A stretch of 64,000 nt of DNA, from contig URVM01000011.1 of the NCBI GenBank assembly GCA_900551325.1, positions 56,394-120,393 on the forward strand, read 5' to 3'. Below, piece after piece: positions 26,590 through 35,709 of this stretch. Position 1 is the first letter of the stretch, and every line of letters begins with the position of its first letter. This stretch comes from an uncultured Eubacteriales bacterium (lineage in GTDB: Bacteria; Bacillota; Clostridia; Lachnospirales; Cellulosilyticaceae). The position numbers were made by a program, and so were the translations under genes. The notes beneath the pieces are model-generated. The model searched no databases. It saw nothing but the letters and a program-made list of their open reading frames with translations, and was not told where the DNA came from.

Positions 26590-27945
26590 TTAGTTGTTAT
26601 CTCTTCTTTTAAAGTATGTTTCCATACTATCTTTACAAATTCCTATCATTTGATCCATCTCATCCTCTGTTATGCTAAGTGGTGGATTGAAGTAAAGGAC
26701 ATTCCCTAGTGGGCGTAGTAAAAGTCCTTTAGATACAGCTATTTTATAAATTTCATAACCTACTCTTAGTTCACTTGGAAAAGATTCTTTTGTTTCTTTA
26801 TCTTTTACTAGTTCAATAGCATTAATAAAACCAATGTGTCTTATTTCTCCTATATAAGGAGATTCTTTAAAAGCTCTTTCTACCTTCTTATAGAAAAGTG
26901 CATTTCTTTCTGGTAGACATTCAAGTATTTGTTCCTCCTTAAAAATATCTAACACAGCTAGTGCACAACTAGCTCCTAAAGGATTCCCACTATAAGTATG
27001 GCTATGCATAAAAGCTTTTCCTTCTTGGTAATCTCCATAAAAAGCATCATAAATTTCTGTAGTAGTTGCCACTAAGGCCATAGGCATATATCCACCTGTT
27101 AAGCCTTTTGATAGGCAAATCATATCTGGACTAATCTCTGCATGCTCACATGCAAATAGTTTTCCTGTTCTCCCAAAACCTACTGCTATTTCATCTGCTA
27201 TAAGATGTATCCCATACTCATTGCAAGCTTGTCTTAACTTCTTCAAGTAAAGAGGTGGATAAATCTTCATTCCAGCAGCTGCTTGTACTAAAGGTTCTAC
27301 AATAAAGGCAGCAACTTCTTCTCCACATGTTTCTAGTACCTCCTCTACCTTGCTAAAACACTCTGCATGACAGTTTTCTCTACATAAACCATAAGGACAA
27401 CGATAACAATCAGGTCCTTCTACCCTTGTCACATCTATCATAAGAGGTTTATACACTTCTGTATAAATATCTAAATCTCCTACAGATAAAGCGCCTATAG
27501 TCTCACCGTGATAAGCATCTGTTAAAGCCATAAACTTCTTTTTCTGTGGTTTACCTATTTGAGCATGATAATGATAGCTCATTTTAAGGGCTGCTTCTAC
27601 AGCCGCTGATCCATTGTCCGTAAAGAAAAATTTATTTAACCCCTTAGGTAATAATGGTGCTAGCCTATCACATAACTCTATAACAGGTTTATGTGTAAAA
27701 TTAGCAAAAATAACATGCTCTAAATTTTTTAGCTGATTAGTCAAGGCCGCATTAATCTTAGGGTTACAATGTCCAAATAAATTACACCACCAAGAGCTTA
27801 CTGCATCTAAGTAAGCCTTTCCATCTATATCATAAAGGTTGAGACCTCTTCCCTTTTCAATAACAATAGGCTTAAAGGTTTCATAGTCTTTCATTTGAGA
27901 ACAAGGATGCCATATGTACTCTAAATCTTTTTCCACATAATCCAT
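26590..27945 (-). CDS. bioA: Adenosylmethionine-8-amino-7-oxononanoate aminotransferase
   Basis: A 451-residue PLP enzyme that converts KAPA to DAPA with SAM as amino donor, the antepenultimate step of biotin synthesis. Fold-type I aminotransferase features: DEIAVGFGRTG with D251, and the PLP lysine K280 in LSKGLTGGYMP. WHPCSQMKDYE near the N-terminus is a BioA-specific start. A cysteine-rich insertion (C180, C183, C188, C192, C196) occurs at the usual variable loop. Last gene of bioYBDA, 25 bp after bioD. No bioF, bioC or bioH is present, so the pimelate/KAPA part is elsewhere or KAPA is taken up. Confidence 0.95.
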   Translation of the reverse strand: MDYVEKDLEYIWHPCSQMKDYETFKPIVIEKGRGLNLYDIDGKAYLDAVSSWWCNLFGHCNPKINAALTNQLKNLEHVIFANFTHKPVIELCDRLAPLLPKGLNKFFFTDNGSAAVEAALKMSYHYHAQIGKPQKKKFMALTDAYHGETIGALSVGDLDIYTEVYKPLMIDVTRVEGPDCYRCPYGLCRENCHAECFSKVEEVLETCGEEVAAFIVEPLVQAAAGMKIYPPLYLKKLRQACNEYGIHLIADEIAVGFGRTGKLFACEHAEISPDMICLSKGLTGGYMPMALVATTTEIYDAFYGDYQEGKAFMHSHTYSGNPLGASCALAVLDIFKEEQILECLPERNALFYKKVERAFKESPYIGEIRHIGFINAIELVKDKETKESFPSELRVGYEIYKIAVSKGLLLRPLGNVLYFNPPLSITEDEMDQMIGICKDSMETYFKRRDNN

Positions 27946-27970
27946 ATCTATATACGTCCTTTCATCCTCT

Positions 27971-28663
27971 CTACTCGTAAAGACTAATTAATTTTTCTAC
28001 ATCTATCTCTACCTTTTCGTCTGGTTCGCTTACTTTAGGGATAGTAGCAACAACTTCTACCCTTGTTAGTCTTTCTATCATCTTTTTATTATCTTCGTAT
28101 AAGATATTTCCCTCTTCATACTCATTAAGAATAATCCCTTTAAGAGGAATGCCTAAATTTTTAATATAAGCTACTGTAAGTACTGTATGATTAATCGTTC
28201 CAAGTCCAGCTCTTGCTACAATGATTACTGGCAGATTTAAGAGCTTAATAATATGCTCTAATAAAATAACTTCTTCTCCATTTACTTGAATAGGGCATAC
28301 TATGCCCCCACTACCTTCTACTGTTACCAAATCATAACGTTTACAAATAGCCTTATAATCTTTTTCTATCTTAGTAAGCTGTATAGATTGTTTTTCTATT
28401 TGCGCGGCTAAATGAGGTGATACAGGTGTATGGAAAGTATAAGAAACGCATTGATTATAATCTTCTTTTAGACCTGCCCGAGTCAACACTTCTTTAGCAT
28501 CTCCTGGAATGAGTTTATCACCTTCATAATAAGCACCACTTAAAGCTGCCTTATAATACCCTGCATGAATGCCATATTTCCTAAATGCAGCAACTATATG
28601 AGACGTTACAAATGTTTTTCCAGCATCTGTATCTGTTGCTGTAATGAAAAGTCCTTTACTCAT
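27971..28663 (-). CDS. bioD: Dethiobiotin synthetase
   Basis: A 230-residue P-loop enzyme that closes the ureido ring of dethiobiotin from DAPA, CO2 and ATP. The characteristic loop ITATDTDAGKT is at residues 7-17, followed by the substrate segments YYKAALSG and VEGSGGIVCPI. The length is normal (about 220-240). It overlaps the bioB end by 8 bp, so the two are translationally coupled. Confidence 0.95.
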   Translation of the reverse strand: MSKGLFITATDTDAGKTFVTSHIVAAFRKYGIHAGYYKAALSGAYYEGDKLIPGDAKEVLTRAGLKEDYNQCVSYTFHTPVSPHLAAQIEKQSIQLTKIEKDYKAICKRYDLVTVEGSGGIVCPIQVNGEEVILLEHIIKLLNLPVIIVARAGLGTINHTVLTVAYIKNLGIPLKGIILNEYEEGNILYEDNKKMIERLTRVEVVATIPKVSEPDEKVEIDVEKLISLYE

Positions 28664-29627
28664 TTAAACTCACCTCATATCCTAAAGTACTAAGAAGCTT
28701 AAAATCATCTTGAATGGTGTTACCACAAGTAGTTAAAAGATTACCGCTTATAGTTGCATTAGCACCTCCACTAAATGCAAGACGTCCTGCATCTGTAAGT
28801 TGACTTCTTCCTCCTGCTAAGCGAATCTTTGCCTTTGGATGAATGAAGCGATAAATAGCTATTGTCTTTAAAATCTCTTCTTCCGCAATAGGTATTACCC
28901 CCTCTAGTGGGGTTCCTAAAATAGGTACTAATATATTAATTGGAATAGAACAAACTCCTAGGTTTCTAAGTTCAAACGCCATATCTATACGATCTTTCAT
29001 AGTTTCTCCCATACCAAATAGCCCGCCACTACATACTTCTAATCCAGCATTTATAGCTGCCTTAATTGTAGCAATCTTTTCATCATAAGTATGAGTAGAA
29101 CAAATATATGGAAAATACCTTCTAGATGTTTCTAAATTATTATGATATCTTTTTACACCTACAGCCTTCAGTTTTCTTAAAGTATCTTCATCTAATAAAC
29201 CATGTGAAGCACATAATGAAATATCTACTTCTTTATTCAGCCTTTCATATATGGCTAAGATAGCTTCTACTTCTTTCTGACTTAAATGCTTCCCTGAAGT
29301 TACAATGGAATAACGAAGTACCCCTTCTTCTTCATGGGCTTTTGCGTCTTTTAGGAAAACTTCTGTTTCTTTTAAAGGATAAATTTCTGCATTACTTCTA
29401 TAATGAGCTGATTGAGCACAATACTTACAATCTTCAGAGCATGCTCCACTTTTACCATTGATAATGGAACATAGATCAAAGTTATTACCACATAAATTTT
29501 CTCTAATCTCATTAGCATAAGTACTTAATAACTCTTGTTCATATGAATCAAGCTTTAGAGCTTCTTCTTCATTAATGAGGTAATCCTCTTGAATAATTTT
29601 ATCTTTTATACTTTTAATCCACTCCAT
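28656..29627 (-). CDS. bioB: Biotin synthase (radical SAM)
   Basis: A 323-residue radical SAM enzyme inserting sulfur into dethiobiotin. The 4Fe-4S cysteines are C63, C67 and C70 in GACSEDCKYC; the [2Fe-2S] cluster residues and the RLAGGRSQL arginine region are present. AAAGGAG precedes the ATG. Second gene of the operon, 63 bp after bioY. Confidence 0.96.
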   Translation of the reverse strand: MEWIKSIKDKIIQEDYLINEEEALKLDSYEQELLSTYANEIRENLCGNNFDLCSIINGKSGACSEDCKYCAQSAHYRSNAEIYPLKETEVFLKDAKAHEEEGVLRYSIVTSGKHLSQKEVEAILAIYERLNKEVDISLCASHGLLDEDTLRKLKAVGVKRYHNNLETSRRYFPYICSTHTYDEKIATIKAAINAGLEVCSGGLFGMGETMKDRIDMAFELRNLGVCSIPINILVPILGTPLEGVIPIAEEEILKTIAIYRFIHPKAKIRLAGGRSQLTDAGRLAFSGGANATISGNLLTTCGNTIQDDFKLLSTLGYEVSLNE

Positions 29628-29690
29628 TTATGTAGCTCCTTTCTACTTTAAAATCTTGGTTAAAGCTTTATTAACTAGATTTTTATCTTC

Positions 29691-30266
29691 TTAAGCAATG
29701 GCTCTTGATTTTTTCAAAACAGGTATAAGTTTTGTCCCTAGAAAAGCTGTTACACCACATAATATTAAGTCTCCAGGTGCACAGATAATGGCACCTCCCC
29801 ATAGAGCAGCCCAAATCCCCATTTCATTTCCTATGTAAAAATTATAGATTACGTACATATAAGCAACACCTAAAGCATAAATAATCAAAAGTCCCACTAA
29901 AGAAGCAATAAATAAATTTTTAAAGCTAATTGTTTTCAAACACTCCATTATCTTTCCAATGACATAAGCTCCCACTATAAAACCTATTAAATAACCAAAA
30001 GTAGGCTTAAAAATATAATGAAGTCCTCCTCCTTCTGTAAAAACAGGGATACCTATTAATCCTACCAAAACATAAATAAGCTGTGATAAACCTCCTATCT
30101 TGGAACCTAATAAGACACCTGCTAAAGCACAAAATAGGAATTGTAATGTAAAAGGAACAAGTGGTGGTGGTAAAGGTATTTTGATGAAAGCCCCTATAGC
30201 AGTTAATGCTGCAAATAATCCGCACAAAATTAATGTTCTCGTGTTAAATTGAGTTGTATTTTTCAT
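29691..30266 (-). CDS. bioY: Biotin ECF transporter S component
   Basis: A 191-residue six-helix membrane protein that binds biotin for energy-coupling-factor uptake. The BioY signatures FTLQFLFCALAG and the GYLIGFIVGA region with the following helix are clear. No EcfA/EcfT genes are near, as expected for a group II transporter with shared ECF module. GGAGAGGG precedes the ATG; first gene of the bio operon, directly after a BirA-like operator. Confidence 0.94.
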   Translation of the reverse strand: MKNTTQFNTRTLILCGLFAALTAIGAFIKIPLPPPLVPFTLQFLFCALAGVLLGSKIGGLSQLIYVLVGLIGIPVFTEGGGLHYIFKPTFGYLIGFIVGAYVIGKIMECLKTISFKNLFIASLVGLLIIYALGVAYMYVIYNFYIGNEMGIWAALWGGAIICAPGDLILCGVTAFLGTKLIPVLKKSRAIA

Positions 30267-30313
30267 ATATTTCCCTCTCCTTTATATAAAAATAAACTAT
30301 CATATACAAAAAT

Positions 30314-30349
30314 ATAAGTCAACTTAAACGGTTATTTAAGTTGACTTAT
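30314..30349. promoter_or_regulatory. BirA-like operator of the bio operon
   Basis: A perfect 15-bp inverted repeat ATAAGTCAACTTAAA / TTTAAGTTGACTTAT separated by 6 bp. BirA operators are long, widely spaced dyads of the GTnAAC-N-GTTnAC kind, and here GTCAAC and GTTGAC are the arm cores. It lies 48 bp upstream of bioY; a TATAAA box lies at its upstream edge on the minus strand. No birA gene is in the window, so the binder is inferred. Confidence 0.75.
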
Positions 30350-30539
30350 TCTATTTTATAACTTTTATCATTTACTAATTCATCTTTAAAGATATATTTA
30401 CTATTTTGTATTAGTATAGTATTATTAACTAGTGTATATTTTTAAAATTTAATATTATATTAATATCAAATAATATATTCTAAAACTATTTTTGAATTAC
30501 TATTATTTACTTATTTAAAGGGGACATGGAGGGTACATT

Positions 30540-32549
30540 ATGCTAAATTTAAAAACTAAAGAAAAAAGGTCAAGTAAGAAACAACTATCTATTCGTCAAG
30601 CCATACTTAGGCTTTCACTTATTTCTGTTTTAGTCACTAGTTTTATATTATCTGTATTACTTATTAAGTACACCAGTGATTCTACTCGTACATTATTAAA
30701 TATAAAAATGGAACAGTTTAATACTTCTGCTCTTCACGATATTAATGAACCTGTCGAGTTAGCCGTTCAACTTTTAAATACTATAAAATCTGATTCACTT
30801 ATTAAACATTGGGAAAGTACACCAACAAATATAAGTAGACTAGAGGAGCAATTTCACAAGCTTTTAACTGAAAATCCTCGTTTGGCTGAAATCTATTTAG
30901 GTTTTGAATCAAAAGAAATTATTGCTACCACTTCCTTGCCTGCTGACTATGATCCAACTACACGTCCTTGGTATGAACAAGCAAAAAATAGCTACCGTCT
31001 TACTGTAGGTGAACCTTATGAAGATGTTAATTCTGGTAAGTTAGTTGTATCTGTCACTATACCTATTTCAGATGCTAGTGGTAAATTTAATGGGGTTCTA
31101 GGAATAGATGTAAATCTTTCTGTAATAGAAGCACTACTCAATATGAGATTAGAATCTATTCTTTTTGAAGGTAGTAAAGTATTTGCCTATACAGGTACAG
31201 GTATGATTGTGTCTTCTTCTGAAGAAGAGCTTATTGGTACCCAAATTACAGATTTAATTACTAATTATGATCCTACACTTACTACCATTAATCTTAATAA
31301 CGAGAAATATATAGCTACATCTATGGAGTCTACTGATGGTTATAATTTAGTAACCCTGTCTCCTGAACACTTAGTAACTAATTATATTTTTAAAGATATT
31401 TTACTTATTGTTACACTTGTTCTCATTATTATTATTGTTTTATCTACTATTATTATTCTTTATACTAAAAAGATTACTAAGCCTATTGAAGAATTAACAC
31501 TTATTATGAATAAGGCTAAACAAAAAGATTTGACTCATAGAATAAATGCAGATTCTATTAAAATAGAAGAAATTTCTCTATTAGCAGAAAGTAGCAATAG
31601 TATGATGGATAGTATGACAAGATTACTTCACAAGCTTAATGCTTCTTCCATATTGTTAACTGAAAATATTGAAGCTTCACAAGGCATGTTAGAGGAAAAC
31701 ACCTTAGTCGGTGAAGAAATTGCTAAAGCTGTTATGCATATTGCAGAAGGTGCTTCTTCTCAAACAGTAGCTACTCATGATAGTATGGCAGTTGCCCAAG
31801 AACTAGATGCACATATTAACTATACAGTAGATCAAGTAGGCCACATGAACATAGCTTCAAATACCGTCGTAGATACTATTAAAGAAGGTAAAGATACTGT
31901 AAACACATTACAGCAAGCCCTCCTAGAAAATAAATCTACTTTAGAAACTTTACATGCTCAAACTCAACTTATTGATACAAACTCTAATAAAATTCAAAGT
32001 ATCCTTAGTACTATCCAGCAAATTGCCCGACAAACTAACCTTCTTGCACTTAATGCTTCTATTGAAGCAGCTCGTGCTGGTGAAGCTGGTCATGGCTTTG
32101 CAGTAGTTGCAGAAGAGGTACGAAAATTAGCAGAAACTGCTTCTCATTTTGCTACAGAAATAGAGCATATTGCTTCTGAGAATATAAGTAATGTGCAAGA
32201 TTTACGTACTCATGTAAATGCTTATGCCGACTCCCAAGGCTTCATGGTTAAACAAGGCTTAAATACAGCATCTAACTTTGATCGTATCCAAATGGCTATC
32301 AACGAAATGGCTCTTCATATCCAAGATGTTGTGTCTAAAATTCATTCTATAGATCAAGGTAAAGACACCTTAATCACTAAAATAGAACAAATAGCAGATG
32401 TAGCTTCTAATGCTGCTAGTGCTACTGAAGAAGTAAGTGCTTCTACTGAAGAACAAGTGGCTACCTTAGAAGGTATATTAGATGGCACTAATAAAATAGT
32501 CCAACTTGCCAATGAGTTTAAAGCCATTACAGAGGAATATACAATATAA
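30540..32549 (+). CDS. Methyl-accepting chemotaxis protein with dCache sensor
   Basis: A 669-residue chemoreceptor: TM1 about 25-46, extracellular dCache_1 about 50-280, TM2 about 286-309, HAMP about 310-362, and the cytoplasmic signalling domain with the conserved hairpin tip around IARQTNLLALNASIEAARAG. The sensor contains Y137-x4-R142-x-W144-Y145 and D190, matching in spacing (aspartate one residue longer) the published amino-acid-binding motif of dCache_1AA receptors, so an amino acid ligand is predicted. GGAGGG is before the ATG. It has its own terminator; no other chemotaxis gene is adjacent. Confidence 0.93.
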   Translation: MLNLKTKEKRSSKKQLSIRQAILRLSLISVLVTSFILSVLLIKYTSDSTRTLLNIKMEQFNTSALHDINEPVELAVQLLNTIKSDSLIKHWESTPTNISRLEEQFHKLLTENPRLAEIYLGFESKEIIATTSLPADYDPTTRPWYEQAKNSYRLTVGEPYEDVNSGKLVVSVTIPISDASGKFNGVLGIDVNLSVIEALLNMRLESILFEGSKVFAYTGTGMIVSSSEEELIGTQITDLITNYDPTLTTINLNNEKYIATSMESTDGYNLVTLSPEHLVTNYIFKDILLIVTLVLIIIIVLSTIIILYTKKITKPIEELTLIMNKAKQKDLTHRINADSIKIEEISLLAESSNSMMDSMTRLLHKLNASSILLTENIEASQGMLEENTLVGEEIAKAVMHIAEGASSQTVATHDSMAVAQELDAHINYTVDQVGHMNIASNTVVDTIKEGKDTVNTLQQALLENKSTLETLHAQTQLIDTNSNKIQSILSTIQQIARQTNLLALNASIEAARAGEAGHGFAVVAEEVRKLAETASHFATEIEHIASENISNVQDLRTHVNAYADSQGFMVKQGLNTASNFDRIQMAINEMALHIQDVVSKIHSIDQGKDTLITKIEQIADVASNAASATEEVSASTEEQVATLEGILDGTNKIVQLANEFKAITEEYTI

Positions 32550-32599
32550 ATAGAAGCTGTGAAATAAGGTTAAGAACTCTTATTTCACAGCTTCTATTT
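32548..32599 (+). terminator. Intrinsic terminator of the chemoreceptor gene
   Basis: A 21-bp perfect stem, beginning AAATAGAAGCTGTG at 32548 and closing at 32599, with a 10-nt loop. The left arm overlaps the stop codon. A/T-rich flanks allow function in both directions. Confidence 0.9.
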
Positions 32600-32611
32600 A
32601 TATCTTTATTT

Positions 32612-32659
32612 TTACTTGTCTATTCTATTACTTATTTATTCTACTACTTGTTTATTCTA
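32612..32659. repeat. Three tandem 16-bp repeats
   Basis: Copies TTACTTGTCTATTCTA (32612), TTACTTATTTATTCTA (32628) and CTACTTGTTTATTCTA (32644) are in direct succession in the spacer between two gene ends. No function is evident. Confidence 0.8.
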
Positions 32660-32742
32660 TTAACCATCTAAATCTCTTATCTTTATACTTCCTTAGCATA
32701 CCTTATATATATGTCATTTCTATATGTTACTTACTCACATAC

Positions 32743-33684
32743 CTAACGTATAATAATGTAGGCCATATATGCTATATAGCCTGCTACTAACACACCACCT
32801 TCTACTCGGTTAATGCGTTTATTCATAGAGAATACGAATGTTAAAAGAGTAATCACTAACATAATAAAGATGTCTACAAAGATAGGACCACTTAATTCAA
32901 TAGGGTTAAGCATTGAAGATACGCCTAAAATAAGAAATACATTAAATATACTTGAACCAATAACATTTCCTAAAGCAATATCACTTTCGCCTTTTTTAGC
33001 CGCTACAACAGATGTTACAAGCTCAGGTAATGATGTACCTATTGCAACAATTGTAAGTCCTACAAGGGTTTCACTCATTCCCCAGTTAAGTGCAATATTT
33101 GTTGCACTATCTACAACAATATCTCCACCTATAACAATTCCTATAATACCACCTATTGAAAATACAATACTTTTCCAAAGTGGCATTGCATCTACTTGTT
33201 CTTCCTCATTTTCTCTTGCCTTAAGAGCAGATTCAATTAAATAGTACATGAAAATACTAAAGAAAATAAGAAGTATAGCACCATCTGTACGAGATAAAAT
33301 ATTTGTTGTTCCACCATCCATAAACTGATCTATAGATAAAATAAATAGAACCACACATGATAATACGGTAAATGGAAACTCTTTAAACAAAACTGATTTT
33401 TTGACTGTAAGAGGATAAATGATAGCTGCTACTCCTACTACCATTAATACATTGAAAATATTTGAACCAACTACATTTCCAACAGCAATTCCATTTTGTC
33501 CTTTTAAAGCTGAAGTAATACTTACAGCAAGCTCAGGTGCACTTGTTCCAAATGCTACAATGGTTAAACCTATAATAAGTGATGGTACTTTTAATGTTTT
33601 AGCAATAGAAGATGCACCATCTACAAAGAAGTCTGCTCCTTTGATTAAAAGTATAAAACCAATCAATAATAAAATATAATCCAT
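32743..33684 (-). CDS. CaCA-family cation antiporter (YrbG-like), likely Mn2+/Ca2+ exporter
   Basis: A 313-residue membrane protein with the two inverted alpha-repeats of Ca2+/cation exchangers: FGTSAPELAVS with GNVVGSNIFNVLMV in the first half, and IGTSLPELVTS with GNVIGSSIFNVFLI in the second. About ten transmembrane helices. YrbG-type members are annotated as Ca2+/Na+ antiporters, but the mRNA leader is a yybP-ykoY Mn2+ riboswitch, so export of excess Mn2+ is the better guess here. GGAGGA lies before the ATG. Confidence 0.92.
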   Translation of the reverse strand: MDYILLLIGFILLIKGADFFVDGASSIAKTLKVPSLIIGLTIVAFGTSAPELAVSITSALKGQNGIAVGNVVGSNIFNVLMVVGVAAIIYPLTVKKSVLFKEFPFTVLSCVVLFILSIDQFMDGGTTNILSRTDGAILLIFFSIFMYYLIESALKARENEEEQVDAMPLWKSIVFSIGGIIGIVIGGDIVVDSATNIALNWGMSETLVGLTIVAIGTSLPELVTSVVAAKKGESDIALGNVIGSSIFNVFLILGVSSMLNPIELSGPIFVDIFIMLVITLLTFVFSMNKRINRVEGGVLVAGYIAYMAYIIIR

Positions 33685-33719
33685 ATCCTTAGTTCCTCCT
33701 ATTTTTTAGTTGAGTACAT

Positions 33720-33862
33720 AAAAAAACCTTCAGAATAAAAGATATATCTTTATCTTCTACTCTGAAGGTCTTGCTTCAAGATAAATCTTGTTAATTAACC
33801 GAGTACCACTTGGTACTGTAATGACGACTAATTATCACTTAACGTGTAGCTACTCCCCTTCG
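33720..33862 (-). promoter_or_regulatory. yybP-ykoY (Mn2+) riboswitch with terminator platform
   Basis: The minus-strand leader contains the conserved aptamer blocks in order: GAAGGGGAGTAGC (33849-33861), GTCGTCATTAC, and GCAAGACCTTC (33764-33774), with P1 formed by GAAGG and CCTTC. The same CCTTC strand can instead pair with a downstream GAAGG to form a terminator followed by seven Ts (33720-33769). Metal binding would hold P1 and prevent the terminator, switching on the exporter. Sequence and layout agree with the known Mn2+-sensing family. Confidence 0.92.
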
Positions 33863-33888
33863 ATGCTTTATCTAATTATCTATAGGGT

Positions 33889-33916
33889 ATTATAGCATAT
33901 TTTTCTCATTAAGCAA
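33889..33916 (-). promoter_or_regulatory. Promoter of the riboswitch-controlled exporter
   Basis: TATAAT (33889-33894) with TTGCTT 16 bp upstream (33911-33916). The -35 is weak, but the -10 box is perfect and lies 27 bp before the aptamer, which fits a start at about 33882. Confidence 0.6.
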
Positions 33917-33971
33917 CGCTTATATACTCTCTTCTTATAATAATTTGTGGAGGATTCTTATATTTAAATGA

Positions 33972-34937
33972 TTAAAACTGAATCTTAAGCTCTACTGCAC
34001 CTGCTATGTCTTCGAGCATTAATTTAGTTGAAGTAAATCCACCGCCTGATAAATACCATGGTTCTGGATTTAAATAAATAATATGTCCGTTTTTATAAGC
34101 ATCTGTTTTTTTCACAAGTTCATTTTCAACAATCTCTTTTGCTGGTGTGGCATCCCCCATCATTGCTCCTCTGTCTAATACAAATAAGAACTGTGGATTT
34201 TTATCTAATATATATTCAAAAGATACTGTTTGACCATGAGTTGTTTCTTCTAAAGTTGTGTCTACATTTGTAAAACCTAAATCGTTAATGAAAGAGAAAC
34301 GTGAGTTATTACCATAAGCATTTACTGATCCATCATTTACAAGTGTAATAAGTCCACTATAACCTTTAGATTTTACAAAATCAGCTACTACTTTAATATT
34401 TTCTTCTATATCTTGTAATTTAGTTTCTACTTCTTTTTCTACTCCGAATAATTCACCGATTGTTTGCATATTAGATGCGAAAGACTCTGTGTAATTTGTA
34501 TTGTCTACTGCTAATGAAATAGTTGGTGCAATCTCACTTAATTTTTCATATAAACTAGCTTGTCTTCCACCGATGATAATAAGATCTGGTTGTACACCAT
34601 AGATTTTTTCTAAGTCTGGTTCTTTTACTGAACCTACATTTACAATTGCATCATCATTAAATGCTTCTAAATAATCTGTTAAAGTATCCTTTGGAACTGC
34701 TGCAACTACTTGGTTAAGACCTAACTCTTGTAAAGCATCTAAAATACCAAGTTCAAATACTACAACTTTCTTTGGATTTTTAGGTACAACAGTTTCCCCT
34801 AGTCTATGTGTAACTGCTACTGTTTCTTGCGCTACCTCTTCTGTATTTACTTCTTGTTGTGTGCCTTTAAAGATACCAAAACCTACTAATAAAAGTACAA
34901 TGATACCCCCTACAGCTAACGCTACTTTCTTATTCAT
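33972..34937 (-). CDS. yclQ: Ferric-siderophore binding protein, membrane-anchored (YclQ/FatB-like)
   Basis: A 321-residue class III periplasmic-type binding protein for ferric catecholate/petrobactin-like siderophores. The opening VTHRLGETVVPKNPKKVVVFELGILDALQELGL (in outline) and the PDLIIIGGRQA segment match FatB/YclQ. Unlike usual relatives there is no lipobox cysteine: residues 6-24 form a plain hydrophobic segment, so it seems anchored by an uncleaved helix. Start at ATG 34937 after GAGGAAA; an upstream ATG lacks a ribosome binding site. Last gene of the operon. Confidence 0.9.
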   Translation of the reverse strand: MNKKVALAVGGIIVLLLVGFGIFKGTQQEVNTEEVAQETVAVTHRLGETVVPKNPKKVVVFELGILDALQELGLNQVVAAVPKDTLTDYLEAFNDDAIVNVGSVKEPDLEKIYGVQPDLIIIGGRQASLYEKLSEIAPTISLAVDNTNYTESFASNMQTIGELFGVEKEVETKLQDIEENIKVVADFVKSKGYSGLITLVNDGSVNAYGNNSRFSFINDLGFTNVDTTLEETTHGQTVSFEYILDKNPQFLFVLDRGAMMGDATPAKEIVENELVKKTDAYKNGHIIYLNPEPWYLSGGGFTSTKLMLEDIAGAVELKIQF

Positions 34938-34956
34938 CTCTTTTCCTCTTTTCTTT

Positions 34957-35709
34957 TTAGTAATATACACAAATGTTTTGTTCGTTTAATTTATAAATAT
35001 CAAAAGGCATTTCATAAATTTTTTCTAAAACTTCTTTTTTGATAATCTCTTCACTTGGTCCTGATGCTGCTACCTTACCTTCTTTAAAAGCAACAATATA
35101 GTCTGAATAGCATGATGCAAAGTTAATATCATGCATAACTATAATAACTGTCTTTCCAAGTTCATGAGAAAGCTTACGAATAACTTGCATCATCTTTACT
35201 GAGTGGTGCATATCTAGATTGTTAAGTGGTTCATCTAATAGTACATATTCTGTATCTTGAGCAATAACCATAGCTATATATGCTCTTTGTCTTTGCCCAC
35301 CACTTAATTCATCTAAATTTTTATGCTCTATATCTGTAAGTTCCATATAACGAATAGCCTCATCAATATGCTTTTCGTCCTCTTTTGTTAAACGTCCTGC
35401 TGAATGTGGAAATCTTCCAAAGCTTACAAGTTCACGTATTGTCAGTTTTAAATGATGATGATTAGATTGTTTGAGTATTGCTAATTTCTTTGCTAACTCA
35501 TTACTTTTATAGTTTTCTAATGCTACTTGGTCTAATATAACTTGACCATTATCTCTTGCTATTAGTCTTGTAATCATACCTAGTACTGTACTTTTTCCTG
35601 CTCCATTTGGACCAATAAAAGAAGTTACTTGACCTTTAGGAATATCTAAAGATACTTCATCTACTACTGTATGCTTACCATATCTTTTACTTAAATTTAA
35701 TATTTTCAT
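34957..35709 (-). CDS. yclP: Ferric-siderophore ABC ATPase (YclP-like)
   Basis: A 250-residue FecE-type ATPase with Walker A GPNGAGKST (residues 33-41), signature LSGGQRQR, and Walker B YVLLDEPLNNLD, plus the switch histidine in VMHDI. Its ATG overlaps the previous permease stop (ATGA), and it is 19 bp from the binding-protein gene. Confidence 0.94.
   Translation of the reverse strand: MKILNLSKRYGKHTVVDEVSLDIPKGQVTSFIGPNGAGKSTVLGMITRLIARDNGQVILDQVALENYKSNELAKKLAILKQSNHHHLKLTIRELVSFGRFPHSAGRLTKEDEKHIDEAIRYMELTDIEHKNLDELSGGQRQRAYIAMVIAQDTEYVLLDEPLNNLDMHHSVKMMQVIRKLSHELGKTVIIVMHDINFASCYSDYIVAFKEGKVAASGPSEEIIKKEVLEKIYEMPFDIYKLNEQNICVYY

Noticed and set aside
27126..27420. Cysteine-rich insertion in BioA as an iron-sulfur site
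   Set aside because: A cysteine-rich loop at this place seems a normal variable feature in Firmicutes BioA, and spacing fits no defined cluster.
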